From CAIMZW01 sp037142435 (lineage in GTDB: Bacteria > Actinomycetota > Actinomycetes > Nanopelagicales > Nanopelagicaceae), in the NCBI GenBank assembly GCA_037142435.1, contig JBAXAO010000010.1, forward strand, positions 1 through 34,731: DNA of 34,731 nt, read 5' to 3'. The notes under the pieces are model-generated. The model worked only from the letters and a program-made list of their open reading frames with translations, did no database searches and was not told the origin of the DNA. The position numbers were made by a program, and so were the translations under genes. Positions 14,613 to 22,354 of the stretch are shown here, piece after piece (the first letter of the stretch is position 1; the number at the start of each line of letters is the position of its first letter).

Positions 14613-15605
14613 GTGAACCACGAACTCGAAAAATTTTCCGACCCAGGGCTTCCAGAGCATGTCCACCGTAATGCTGATGTAGATCCCATCGCGGAAAAGC
14701 GTGCTGAGCAGCAAGTGGCAATCCTCTTCGTTCTCTCAGCACTGGGAACGGTCCTGCTCATCGGTTCTTATATCTTTATTAAGCCATCGTCTTTTATTTA
14801 CCTACCCGTTCTCGGTGATACCAATACCCAACAGCTCCTTCTCGGTGTTGGAATGGCTATGTCTCTCTTTTTCATTGGAATGGGCGCTGTTCAATGGGCG
14901 CGTAAGTTGATGTCAGACACTGAAGTAATCGCTGAGCGTCACGAATTCCGATCCCCAGATGAAGATCGTGCTGATTTTGTCGCAACAGTAAAAGAGCAGG
15001 CCGCTCTTGCTGATGTTGGCCGCCGCACCTTGATCAAGCGTTCACTCGGTTTGGCTTTGGGTCTAGCCGGACTTTCTCCTCTAATTTTGTTGCGCGATCT
15101 TGGTCCACTCCCTAAAAAAGAGTTCGACACGACCGATTGGAAAAAAGGTACGCGATTGGTTACTGATCCAGGCGATCGCCCCATCAAACCTTCCGATCTT
15201 GAAGTTGGTGCCGTAGCTCAGGTTCTCCCCGAACTTTCCGGTGGAGTTGTCAGATCCCTTGAGAATATTGGCAAAGACGCCGTGCTTCTGATTCGTCTCC
15301 GTCCAGAAGAATTTAACTTGGATGCCGAACGACTTTCCTGGACCCATGAAGGCATCATCGCTTTTTCGAAAATTTGCTCGCATATGGGTTGCGCTGTAGC
15401 GCTCTACGAACAGCAGACAAAACACTTGCTCTGCCCATGCCACCAGTCGACATTTGATGTTACGAGAGCTGCCAAAGTTATTTTTGGACCAGCAGCTCGC
15501 CCACTTCCACAATTGGCAATCACGATTGATGCTGACGGATACCTTGTGGCACAACAACCATTCACCGAACCTGTCGGACCAAGTTTCTGGGAGCGCTCCT
15601 CATGA
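14613..15605 (+). CDS. qcrA: Rieske iron-sulfur subunit of the bcc complex
   Basis: A 330-residue actinobacterial Rieske protein. Spans lie near 35-56, 75-98 and 144-162, the three-span form, with a twin-arginine-like GRRTLIKRS (136-144) just before the third. The [2Fe-2S] ligands are Cys255-x-His257 (CSHMGC) and Cys274-x2-His277 (CPCHQS), with disulfide cysteines 260 and 276. It accepts electrons from menaquinol at QcrB and passes them to QcrC. I start at GTG 14613, 2 nt after the qcrC stop; the frame is open further upstream but that would overlap the qcrC membrane anchor. The stop overlaps the qcrB ATG by 4 nt. The nearby ErpA gene could serve cluster assembly. Confidence 0.96.
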   Translation: MNHELEKFSDPGLPEHVHRNADVDPIAEKRAEQQVAILFVLSALGTVLLIGSYIFIKPSSFIYLPVLGDTNTQQLLLGVGMAMSLFFIGMGAVQWARKLMSDTEVIAERHEFRSPDEDRADFVATVKEQAALADVGRRTLIKRSLGLALGLAGLSPLILLRDLGPLPKKEFDTTDWKKGTRLVTDPGDRPIKPSDLEVGAVAQVLPELSGGVVRSLENIGKDAVLLIRLRPEEFNLDAERLSWTHEGIIAFSKICSHMGCAVALYEQQTKHLLCPCHQSTFDVTRAAKVIFGPAARPLPQLAITIDADGYLVAQQPFTEPVGPSFWERSS

Positions 15606-17194
15606 CCAATAAAGAACGCATCGCAGGCAACGTCGCTGGTTACGTCGATGACCGTACTGGCGCTGCCAAATGGTTGAAGAAGAACCTCACCAAAGTTTTC
15701 CCCGACCATTGGTCTTTTATGTTGGGCGAAATAGCGCTTTACTCCTTCATCATCTTGCTGCTCTCGGGAACCTTCCTTACCTTCTGGTTTGATCCTTCCC
15801 AACGCGATGTGATTTACAATGGCTCGTACGCTCCGCTCTCCCATGTGCAGATGTCTGCTGCCTATGCCTCCACTTTGCATATCTCTTTTGATGTTCGCGG
15901 TGGACTTCTTATGCGTCAGATTCATCACTGGGCAGCTCTTATTTTCATGACAGCGATCGTTGTCCACTTATTGCGCGTCTTCTTCACTGGCGCTTTCCGA
16001 AAGCCACGTGAATTTAACTGGTTGATCGGTGTTGGGCTTCTGACTTTGGGAATCGTCGAAGGTTTCCTCGGTTACTCACTTCCAGATGATTTGCTCTCCG
16101 GCACCGGAATTCGCATCGCTGAAGCAATCATCCAAGCAATCCCCGTAGTCGGCTCCTACCTTTCCTTCTTCGCCTTCGGTGGTCCCTTCCCAGGACACGT
16201 CTTTATTCCGCGCATTTACATGGTTCATATCTTGCTTCTCCCTGGAATTTTCTTGGCTTTGATTACCATCCACCTGATGTTGGTCTGGTACCAGAAGCAC
16301 ACCCAATATCCAGGCCCAGGGCGCACCGAGAAGAATGTTGTTGGATATCCACTTATGCCCGTCTACATGGCTAAGGCTGGCGGCTTCTTCTTTATCGTCT
16401 TCGGAGTTACTGCCTTCCTGGGCGGAGTCGCCTCGATCAACCCGATTTGGCTCTACGGGCCATATACGCCGGGGCAGATATCTGCCGGCTCTCAGCCTGA
16501 CTGGTATATGGGTTGGCTCGATGGCTTGGTCCGTATGTCACCACCGATCGAAACCCACGCCTTCGGACACACTATTTCTTGGAACATCTTGATCCCAGGT
16601 TTAATCATTCCCGGAATTCTTTTCACCGGCATGGCGCTCTATCCCTTTATCGAGAGCTGGATAACAGGTGACAAGCGCGAGCATCACTTGCTCGATCGTC
16701 CTCGAAACGTTCCGAACCGAACTGCGCTTGGAATAATGTCTTTGACCTTCATGCTGATCTCATTGATTAACGGTGGTAACGACATCATTGCAACGCACTT
16801 TCATCTGACCATTAATGGCATTATGTGGTTCACCCGCATTGGGCTCTTTACAATCCCTCCGATTGCTTTTGTAATCACCAAGCGCATTTGTCTCTCCTTG
16901 CAACGCGCAGATCGCGATCTTGTCCTCCATGGGCGAGAAACTGGTCGTCTCGTGATGACACCCGCTGGCGAATTCATCGAAGTTCACGAGCCAATCTCTG
17001 CCGCTAAGGCTTGGACGCTTACCCAACACTTGCAAGACCCAGCTCTTGCCATACCGAACGTGGATGAGCACGGCGTACGCAATCCTGCCGGCATTAAAGG
17101 ACGAATTCGCGCTCGTTGGAGTACTGCAAATGCCGAACAGATTCCTGCCGCCACCGTCACAGAGCGTAAAGAGCTCGAGGATGGACATCACTAA
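15602..17194 (+). CDS. qcrB: Menaquinol-cytochrome c reductase cytochrome b subunit
   Basis: A 530-residue diheme cytochrome b with a long C-terminal cytoplasmic tail typical of Actinobacteria. Heme ligands are probably His108/His122 (RQIHHW...VVHLLR) and His209/His224 (YMVHILL...TIHLMLVW), with spacings of 14 and 15 as in b6f-like proteins. The quinol-site motif reads PDWY (299-302) instead of PEWY, the known actinobacterial variant. GYSLPDDLLSGTG (158-169) marks the cd region. The protein oxidises menaquinol at the outer face and contributes to proton translocation. The start codon overlaps the qcrA stop. Downstream, a GNAT gene follows after 18 nt. Confidence 0.97.
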   Translation: MTNKERIAGNVAGYVDDRTGAAKWLKKNLTKVFPDHWSFMLGEIALYSFIILLLSGTFLTFWFDPSQRDVIYNGSYAPLSHVQMSAAYASTLHISFDVRGGLLMRQIHHWAALIFMTAIVVHLLRVFFTGAFRKPREFNWLIGVGLLTLGIVEGFLGYSLPDDLLSGTGIRIAEAIIQAIPVVGSYLSFFAFGGPFPGHVFIPRIYMVHILLLPGIFLALITIHLMLVWYQKHTQYPGPGRTEKNVVGYPLMPVYMAKAGGFFFIVFGVTAFLGGVASINPIWLYGPYTPGQISAGSQPDWYMGWLDGLVRMSPPIETHAFGHTISWNILIPGLIIPGILFTGMALYPFIESWITGDKREHHLLDRPRNVPNRTALGIMSLTFMLISLINGGNDIIATHFHLTINGIMWFTRIGLFTIPPIAFVITKRICLSLQRADRDLVLHGRETGRLVMTPAGEFIEVHEPISAAKAWTLTQHLQDPALAIPNVDEHGVRNPAGIKGRIRARWSTANAEQIPAATVTERKELEDGHH

Positions 17195-17212
17195 TTTGGT
17201 CTCAACTTCTTC

Positions 17213-17695
17213 ATGACTATACGTTCTGCAACACCTGCCGACATTCCCACAATGTTGGAACTCATTCATGCACTCGCAGTTTATGAAAAGGCACCTGAGG
17301 AAGTTCTGATCACCGCAGAGCAGATTCAATCGCATTTTTTTGGGGATGCTCCCAGGGTTTTCTGCGAAATTGTCGAAGATGACGACCAGATCGCGGGGTT
17401 CGCCATCTGGTTTCTCAATTACTCAACCTGGTTAGGTGTCCACGGAATCTACCTAGAAGACCTCTTTGTGAAACCAGAATATCGCGGAAAAGGTCACGGT
17501 AAAGCTCTCTTGCAACATCTTGCTGCCAAATGCGTTGAGAATGGCTACGGGAGATTTCAATGGTGGGTTTTGGACTGGAATAGCCCATCGATAGAGTTTT
17601 ATCGCTCACTTGGCGCAGTCGCCATGGATGAATGGACTATCTATCGCGTTTCCGGTGATCCCCTGGCTCAGTTGGGCTCATCCGGGGAAAAATAA
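17213..17695 (+). CDS. GNAT acetyltransferase, diamine N-acetyltransferase-like
   Basis: A 160-residue GNAT similar in layout to spermidine/spermine N1-acetyltransferases: MTIRSATPADIPTMLELIHALAVYEKAPEEV at the N-terminus, IYLEDLFVKPEYRGKGHGKALL (about 80-100) carrying motif A, then FQWWVLDWNSPSIEFYRSLGA (about 120-140), in which WNxPSIxFY is the subgroup's CoA and active-site segment with the likely catalytic Tyr. It sits 18 nt after qcrB, so it is probably the last gene of the respiratory operon, and ends 1 nt before the end of the convergent SRPBCC gene. Polyamine acetylation is a plausible but unproven role. Confidence 0.85.
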   Translation: MTIRSATPADIPTMLELIHALAVYEKAPEEVLITAEQIQSHFFGDAPRVFCEIVEDDDQIAGFAIWFLNYSTWLGVHGIYLEDLFVKPEYRGKGHGKALLQHLAAKCVENGYGRFQWWVLDWNSPSIEFYRSLGAVAMDEWTIYRVSGDPLAQLGSSGEK

Positions 17696-17696
17696 C

Positions 17697-18167
17697 TTAA
17701 GAATCTTCCGCCAGTTTCTTCAACCGCACCAGCGTTTTTAAAATGGCTTTTTGATTATTGGAATAAGCATTGAGTCGTCGCAACCACCATTGTGAAATCG
17801 AAGGCCGGCCATCAAAGAATTCCGTGACCAAAGTGTGCTCGCCGTCAATTGGGGTCAATTGATACCGCCAGATATGCCTGCCAAAGTGGCGCCAGGCAAT
17901 GCTTTTTGACTCTTCGAATTCAATGACAGTATTAGTAATACGGTATGGCACTTTGATCTTCATCATCATTCCGAATTTGGCACCGAGCGCCAGGCGCTCA
18001 GGGCCGGTTATGTTGCTACCAACCGTGTGTGACCCATCGAAATCTGCGTGCCGGCGTGGATGCGCCAAGAGTTCAAATATCGTCTCTGCCGAGGCATCAA
18101 TAACTATGCTGCCAGCCTTCAACCGATCAATGCCAGTATCAATGAGATCCGAGCGAAGATCTCCCAT
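17697..18167 (-). CDS. SRPBCC/START-like lipid-binding domain protein
   Basis: A 156-residue protein of the polyketide-cyclase/START-like SRPBCC superfamily: the first strand and helix AGSIVIDASAETIFELLAHPRRHADFDGS are the standard opening, strands such as VPYRITNTVIEFEESKSIAWRHF form the helix-grip sheet, and the C-terminal helix (NQKAILKTLVRLKKLAED) closes the cavity. No catalytic motif is recognisable. It lies 6 nt after ctaF and looks like the fourth gene of the ctaC-ctaD-ctaF operon. Coq10, a START-like quinone-binding protein needed for respiration, has the same fold and size, so a role with menaquinone or heme A is a reasonable guess, no more. Confidence 0.8.
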   Translation of the reverse strand: MGDLRSDLIDTGIDRLKAGSIVIDASAETIFELLAHPRRHADFDGSHTVGSNITGPERLALGAKFGMMMKIKVPYRITNTVIEFEESKSIAWRHFGRHIWRYQLTPIDGEHTLVTEFFDGRPSISQWWLRRLNAYSNNQKAILKTLVRLKKLAEDS

Positions 18168-18173
18168 CTCGAT

Positions 18174-18581
18174 TTAGTGGGTAACCAGCGAGTCAGAAGG
18201 TCCTTCGTATTCAAGAACAAATCCAACAATACTAATGATGAGTGCGCCCGCAGCGATCAGAGTTAGCCACCAACCGATAAGCAACCCAAGGCCGGCGCCT
18301 ACAAAGGAAAGAGCGATGGGAAGAGGCCACCAGGAATGTGGAGAATAGAAACCGAGCTCCCCAGCGCCATCAGCAATTTCACCGGCGGCGTTGTCCTCGG
18401 GCAAGATGCCTCCAGAACGTTTGGCTGAAAACCAAAAGTAGTACCCAATGAGCAAAGCCAGACCCGAACTGAGAGCGATAGCCGTAATACCTACTGGTTC
18501 ACCGCCGAGCTGCCAATAGATGACAGACATAATCGCGTAGAAAACCGCGAGACCTGCAAATAGTCGCCAGCCAGCTTTCAC
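18174..18581 (-). CDS. ctaF: Cytochrome c oxidase subunit IV, actinobacterial type
   Basis: A 135-residue four-span membrane protein matching actinobacterial CtaF. Hydrophobic segments: LFAGLAVFYAIMSVIYW (about 6-22), AIALSSGLALLIGYYFWF (about 35-52), then after a polar loop (EDNAAGEIADGAGELGFYSPHSWWP-type stretch) LPIALSFVGAGLGLLIGW and LIAAGALIISIVGFVLEY. The GELGFYSPHSWWP segment is diagnostic for the family. It starts at GTG 18581, 2 nt after the ctaD stop, so it is made together with subunit I. It stabilises the aa3 oxidase; no redox centre is bound. Confidence 0.93.
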   Translation of the reverse strand: MKAGWRLFAGLAVFYAIMSVIYWQLGGEPVGITAIALSSGLALLIGYYFWFSAKRSGGILPEDNAAGEIADGAGELGFYSPHSWWPLPIALSFVGAGLGLLIGWWLTLIAAGALIISIVGFVLEYEGPSDSLVTH

Positions 18582-18583
18582 GG

Positions 18584-20245
18584 TTAGTGCCCTCCATCGG
18601 TATGTGCCATGTGCGGATAATGCAGATCAAATGCCGGACGCTCACTGCGAATACGCGGAATCGAAATAAAATTGTGTCGCGGAGGTGGGCAAGAAGTCGC
18701 CCATTCCAGAGATGCGCCGTATCCCCAAGGATCATCAACGGTCACCTTTGGGCTATTTCTCGAAATCCAAATGTTGATCATGAATGGAATCATGGAAAGC
18801 GCCAGAAGGAATGAACCAACCGTTGAAATCATATTCATGGTTGTAAAGCCGTCCGTGGACAGGTAATCCGCATAACGTCGCGGCATACCTTTAATTCCTA
18901 GCCAGTGTTGGATCAAGAAAGTCATATGGAATCCGAAGAAGAGCGTCCAGAAGTGAATTTTTCCGAGACGTTCATTGAGCATGTGCCCGGTCATCTTGGG
19001 CCACCAGAAATAGAAGCCAGCAAACATGGCGAAAACAACAGTTCCGAAGAGAACGTAATGGAAGTGCGCAACCACAAAGTAGGAAGCCGATACTGCAAAG
19101 TCCATAGGTGGGCTTGCCAGAATGATTCCGGTCAGGCCACCGAAGAGGAAGGTGACGAGAAAGCCAAGAACGAAGAGCATCGGTGTTTCAAATGTCAGCG
19201 AACCACGCCACATTGTGCCGATCCAGTTAAAGAACTTCACGCCCGTTGGGACACCGATCAAGAAGGTCATGAACGAGAAGAAGGGCAGCAAAACTTGTCC
19301 GGTCGCGAAAAGGTGATGCGCCCAAACTGAAACTGACAGTGCTGAAATAGCAATCGTTGCCGCAATAAGCCCTTTGTAGCCAAAGACTGGTTTACGACTA
19401 AAGACTGGCAAGATTTCGGTCGCGATTCCAAAGAATGGAAGAGCAAGGATATAAACCTCGGGATGACCGAAGAACCAGAAGAGATGTTGCCACAGCATGG
19501 CTCCGCCGTTTGCCGGGTCGAAGATATGCGAACCGAAGAGTCGATCCGACTCCAAACCAAAGAAAGCAGCTGCAAGTGGTGGGAAGGCAAGTAGAACCAA
19601 AATTGATGTGAGAAGAACGTTCCAGGAGAAGATAGACATACGGAACATCGTCATTCCAGGAGCTCGCATTGTAAAAATCGTGGTGATGAAGTTGACGCCA
19701 CCGAGAATTGTTCCGACGCCACCTATGGCAAGACCTATAACCCAAAGATCGCCGCCGATTCCGGGGGAATATTGAGAGTTGGCAAGTGGAGCATATGCAG
19801 TCCAACCGAAAGAAGCTGCTCCGCCAGGGCTAAGGAAGCCAGCAAATGCCATTAGTCCGCCGAATAGGTAGAGCCAATATGAGAGCATGTTCAGACGCGG
19901 GAAAGCCACGTCGGCAGCTCCAATTTGCAAAGGCATGATGACGTTGGCAAAACCTACAAAGAGTGGCGTTGCAAACATCAGCAACATAATCGTTCCGTGC
20001 ATCGTAAATATTTGGTTGTATTGCTCGGTGCTGAGGAACTGCAATCCTGGCCGAGCTAATTCAGTTCGAAGCAATAGAGCTAGAACTCCACCCACCAAGA
20101 ACCAGATAAAAGAAGTTATTAAATAGAGATAGCCGATGGTCTTATGGTCCGTTGAAGTAATCCACTTTACAAAGAGGCGACCTTTCGAGGTCGGCGCCTT
20201 CTGGGTGAGGGTCTTCGTAATAACTGGCTCTGCGTAAGTCGTCAT
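18584..20245 (-). CDS. ctaD: Cytochrome c oxidase subunit I
   Basis: A 553-residue twelve-span catalytic subunit of the aa3 oxidase. Visible landmarks: TMHGTIML with the heme a ligand His83, the active-site WQHLFWFFGHPEVYILALP (252-270) carrying the CuB histidine and cross-linked Tyr, the CuB pair in VWAHHLFATG, and VAHFHYVLFG with heme ligands. Together with CtaC, CtaE and CtaF it reduces oxygen to water and pumps protons. Shine-Dalgarno AAAGGTGG lies in the end of ctaC. In mycobacteria ctaD is elsewhere, while here, as in Streptomyces, it stays between ctaC and ctaF. Confidence 0.98.
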   Translation of the reverse strand: MTTYAEPVITKTLTQKAPTSKGRLFVKWITSTDHKTIGYLYLITSFIWFLVGGVLALLLRTELARPGLQFLSTEQYNQIFTMHGTIMLLMFATPLFVGFANVIMPLQIGAADVAFPRLNMLSYWLYLFGGLMAFAGFLSPGGAASFGWTAYAPLANSQYSPGIGGDLWVIGLAIGGVGTILGGVNFITTIFTMRAPGMTMFRMSIFSWNVLLTSILVLLAFPPLAAAFFGLESDRLFGSHIFDPANGGAMLWQHLFWFFGHPEVYILALPFFGIATEILPVFSRKPVFGYKGLIAATIAISALSVSVWAHHLFATGQVLLPFFSFMTFLIGVPTGVKFFNWIGTMWRGSLTFETPMLFVLGFLVTFLFGGLTGIILASPPMDFAVSASYFVVAHFHYVLFGTVVFAMFAGFYFWWPKMTGHMLNERLGKIHFWTLFFGFHMTFLIQHWLGIKGMPRRYADYLSTDGFTTMNMISTVGSFLLALSMIPFMINIWISRNSPKVTVDDPWGYGASLEWATSCPPPRHNFISIPRIRSERPAFDLHYPHMAHTDGGH

Positions 20246-20248
20246 CGA

Positions 20249-21001
20249 TTAGGCCACCTTTAGTGAATTGAGATAATCCTGATACTGCGCTGGCGTCACA
20301 ACTTTAACTTTGAAGAGCATCTGAGAGTGGTCTCGACCGCATAAAATGTTGCAGCGCCCGGGGTACTCGCCGATCTTGTTAGCTGAAAATTCCAAATGGT
20401 TTTCGACGTGCGGCAGAGTTTCCATCTGAATCATAAACGCCGGGATCCAGAAACCATGCACTACGTCAGAGGCAGTAAGCGTAAATCGCACTCGTTCACC
20501 TTGAGGCAAAACCAAGACGGGCGGCTTTGCGGGCGTGCCAGTAACGGTGACGTTGGGTCCAGTACCCGCATCGTCATAAGTAAACTGCCAAGACCATTGG
20601 ATAGCGTTGACGTGAATGCTGTGCTTGATCTGCGAAACCGGAGTCAGCTTGGTGATACGAGATTCATCGCGCGCTGTGTAGGCAAAGAGCACCGCCACGA
20701 TGATGAAGGGAATCAGTGTGTAGGCAACTTCAGTGGGCACGTTGTAACGCGTCTGCTTGGGGAATTCCTCGCTCTTTTTGCGGTGGAAGAAGACTGGCCA
20801 AAGAATCAGAACCAAGGTCAGCAAGCCAACTACGCCCGCTGTGATCCAGGCTCCTTGCCATAAGGTCAGAGAAGTATCGTTGACGCTCGACAACCCTTTG
20901 TCATAACCCAATCCAGAAAGATTGGAAGAGGAGCATGACGAGAGTGCGGCAACAGCGGCTGAGACCAAAAAGGCAGACGTCATTCCCCGTTTAAATTGCA
21001 T
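20249..21001 (-). CDS. ctaC: Cytochrome c oxidase subunit II (lipoprotein, CuA)
   Basis: A 250-residue subunit II. It begins with a lipoprotein signal peptide: hydrophobic FLVSAAVAAL and lipobox LSSC with Cys23. Two membrane helices follow (about 48-72 and 88-110), then the cupredoxin domain. CuA ligands visible are His182 (VVHGFWIPAF), Cys217 and Cys221, His225 and Met228 in GRCNILCGRDHSQM. The usual Glu between the cysteines (CxExC, a backbone ligand) is Ile219. It receives electrons from QcrC. I start at ATG 21001, which begins the signal peptide and has TATCCT 6 nt upstream; the frame stays open to 21037 but without a signal function. Confidence 0.96.
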   Translation of the reverse strand: MQFKRGMTSAFLVSAAVAALSSCSSSNLSGLGYDKGLSSVNDTSLTLWQGAWITAGVVGLLTLVLILWPVFFHRKKSEEFPKQTRYNVPTEVAYTLIPFIIVAVLFAYTARDESRITKLTPVSQIKHSIHVNAIQWSWQFTYDDAGTGPNVTVTGTPAKPPVLVLPQGERVRFTLTASDVVHGFWIPAFMIQMETLPHVENHLEFSANKIGEYPGRCNILCGRDHSQMLFKVKVVTPAQYQDYLNSLKVA

Positions 21002-21007
21002 GGCGCA

Positions 21008-21013
21008 AGGATA
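21008..21013 (-). promoter_or_regulatory. -10 box of a leaderless promoter for ctaC-ctaD-ctaF
   Basis: On the minus strand TATCCT lies exactly 6 nt before the ctaC ATG, in the 66-nt gap (21002-21067) to the divergent desulfurase-like gene. Confidence 0.5.
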
Positions 21014-21067
21014 CTTGGCGAATTGTCCAGTTCGCATCAGCCACTCGCTCGGGGTAACGTTCTAAGC

Positions 21068-22138
21068 GTGGTTCCTATCACAGCCCGATTCCAGGCCGAA
21101 TCCGCCCTCCATCCGGCGGCTCGCGCCTTATTGCTAGAGATTTTCGATCAGGGCTGGGCCGAACCTCGAAAACTTCACCTGGAGTCCCGTCGAGCCGCAA
21201 TATTGCTCCAGGAGGCCAAGGAGTCGATTGCCGCGGATTTGGATCTATCCCCCACCGAAGTCCATTTCTTAGGCGAAATCACTCTAGGTTTTCAATTAGG
21301 AATCATGGGTTTGATCCAGCCAGAGACTCGAATGGTTCATTCCAGCATTGATCGAGCAGAAGTATTGGCGATTGCCTCCCAATTCCCCAGTTCGGTGGAA
21401 ATGGAGGTCTCAAATTCTGGGGTGGTCGCTTTACCCGAGCTTCGCCCCAGCGATTTATTAATCTGGCAATATGTCAATGCAGAGACTGGCTTGATTCGCA
21501 CAATGCCCATCGAACTGGTGGAGTTTTCGGGCCGAGTATTTGTTGATCACACCGCATACCCAACCCAGGCACCGGCGATTGCGTCCTGGTCGAGCGCTTT
21601 ATGGGATTCCTCTTCCTGGAGTGGGCCTAACGGTCTTTCGATTTTTGCTTTAAGAACCGGTGCCAAAGGTTGGCGAAACCCGTTCCCACATCTTCAACAA
21701 TCCGTCGTTCCCTCTGGCTTTTCCCTACCTTTAGCGTTGGCGAGTGCTGTTGCCCTGCGTCACTGGCGCAGCGATGAGGAAGTTAACAAAACCAAAATTA
21801 CGAAATTGGCCACAAGGATTAGGGCTTTCATTTCAGAGAACATCCCTGACACAGACATGATCGAAGAGCAATGGAACAGTTGGTCTGCAATTGTTTCGCT
21901 CTCCTTTCTCTACATCGACGCCGAACGTCTGCAATCAGATTTAGCCGACGAGGGATTTACTGTTGATTCGGGCTCGGCTTGCACATCGGCCAATCTAGAA
22001 GCCAGCCATGTCCTTAAAGCAATGGGGTTGTTGTCGCAAGGAAATATCCGATTACGTCTACATCATGATGTGACGGCAACCGAGATCGATGTTTTTCTGC
22101 CAGTTCTCAAACGACTAGTTGAAAAGCAGCGACAATAA
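21068..22138 (+). CDS. Cysteine desulfurase-like protein lacking the PLP lysine
   Basis: A 356-residue protein of the class V aminotransferase / NifS-IscS fold. Kept features: the N-terminal stretch with HPAARALLLEIFDQGWAEP, Asn137 (VNAETG, for IscS NNEIG), Asp160 (VFVDHTA, for HVDATQS) and the persulfide-forming Cys305 in VDSGSACTSANLEASHVLKAMGL-type motif, which matches IscS SSGSACTSASLEPSYVL. Lost: the PLP-binding Lys of SGHKIYGPKG, which here reads SSSWSGPNG (181-189) without any Lys; the His of TEHKAV; and the Gln of DATQ. So ordinary PLP chemistry looks impossible although the Cys-bearing loop is intact. tusA follows with no gap. GTG 21068 is chosen; a longer frame would overlap ctaC. 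Possible sulfur-relay scaffold, not proven. Confidence 0.78.
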   Translation: MVPITARFQAESALHPAARALLLEIFDQGWAEPRKLHLESRRAAILLQEAKESIAADLDLSPTEVHFLGEITLGFQLGIMGLIQPETRMVHSSIDRAEVLAIASQFPSSVEMEVSNSGVVALPELRPSDLLIWQYVNAETGLIRTMPIELVEFSGRVFVDHTAYPTQAPAIASWSSALWDSSSWSGPNGLSIFALRTGAKGWRNPFPHLQQSVVPSGFSLPLALASAVALRHWRSDEEVNKTKITKLATRIRAFISENIPDTDMIEEQWNSWSAIVSLSFLYIDAERLQSDLADEGFTVDSGSACTSANLEASHVLKAMGLLSQGNIRLRLHHDVTATEIDVFLPVLKRLVEKQRQ

Positions 22139-22354
22139 ATGTCAGGCGAGATCGTAGACGCACGAGGAAAGCGCTGCCCGCTACCTATAATCGAATTAGC
22201 TCAGGCTTTAAAAATCATAAACATCGGTGAATCACTCACTTTGTTAAGCGATGATCCTGCAACTGTCGCAGACCTCACCGCATGGGCGCGAATGACTAGA
22301 AACGAAGTTGAACAAGAAGGGGATTTCGAGTTTTTGGTTACAAGGCTTAATTAA
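22139..22354 (+). CDS. tusA: TusA-family sulfurtransferase
   Basis: A 71-residue TusA/SirA-like protein. The persulfide cysteine is Cys13 in the family motif RCPLPIIELA (12-21), where CPxP is diagnostic; the helix and strands LAQALKIINIGESLTLLSDDPATVADLTAW follow the usual fold. TusA proteins receive sulfane sulfur from a desulfurase and pass it on, for example to tRNA thiolation. The ATG directly follows the stop codon of the desulfurase-like gene, so the two proteins are almost certainly partners. Its last 4 nt overlap the end of the convergent PfkB gene. Confidence 0.9.
   Translation: MSGEIVDARGKRCPLPIIELAQALKIINIGESLTLLSDDPATVADLTAWARMTRNEVEQEGDFEFLVTRLN

Noticed and set aside
15081..15557. 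Long open frame on the minus strand inside the Rieske gene
   Set aside because: The plus-strand frame has all Rieske motifs and fits the operon overlaps; the antisense frame shows no domain or ribosome site.
18905..19330. Charged 141-codon plus-strand frame opposite ctaD
   Set aside because: Its Glu/Lys/Arg-rich composition is what antisense of hydrophobic membrane codons gives; ctaD is unambiguous.
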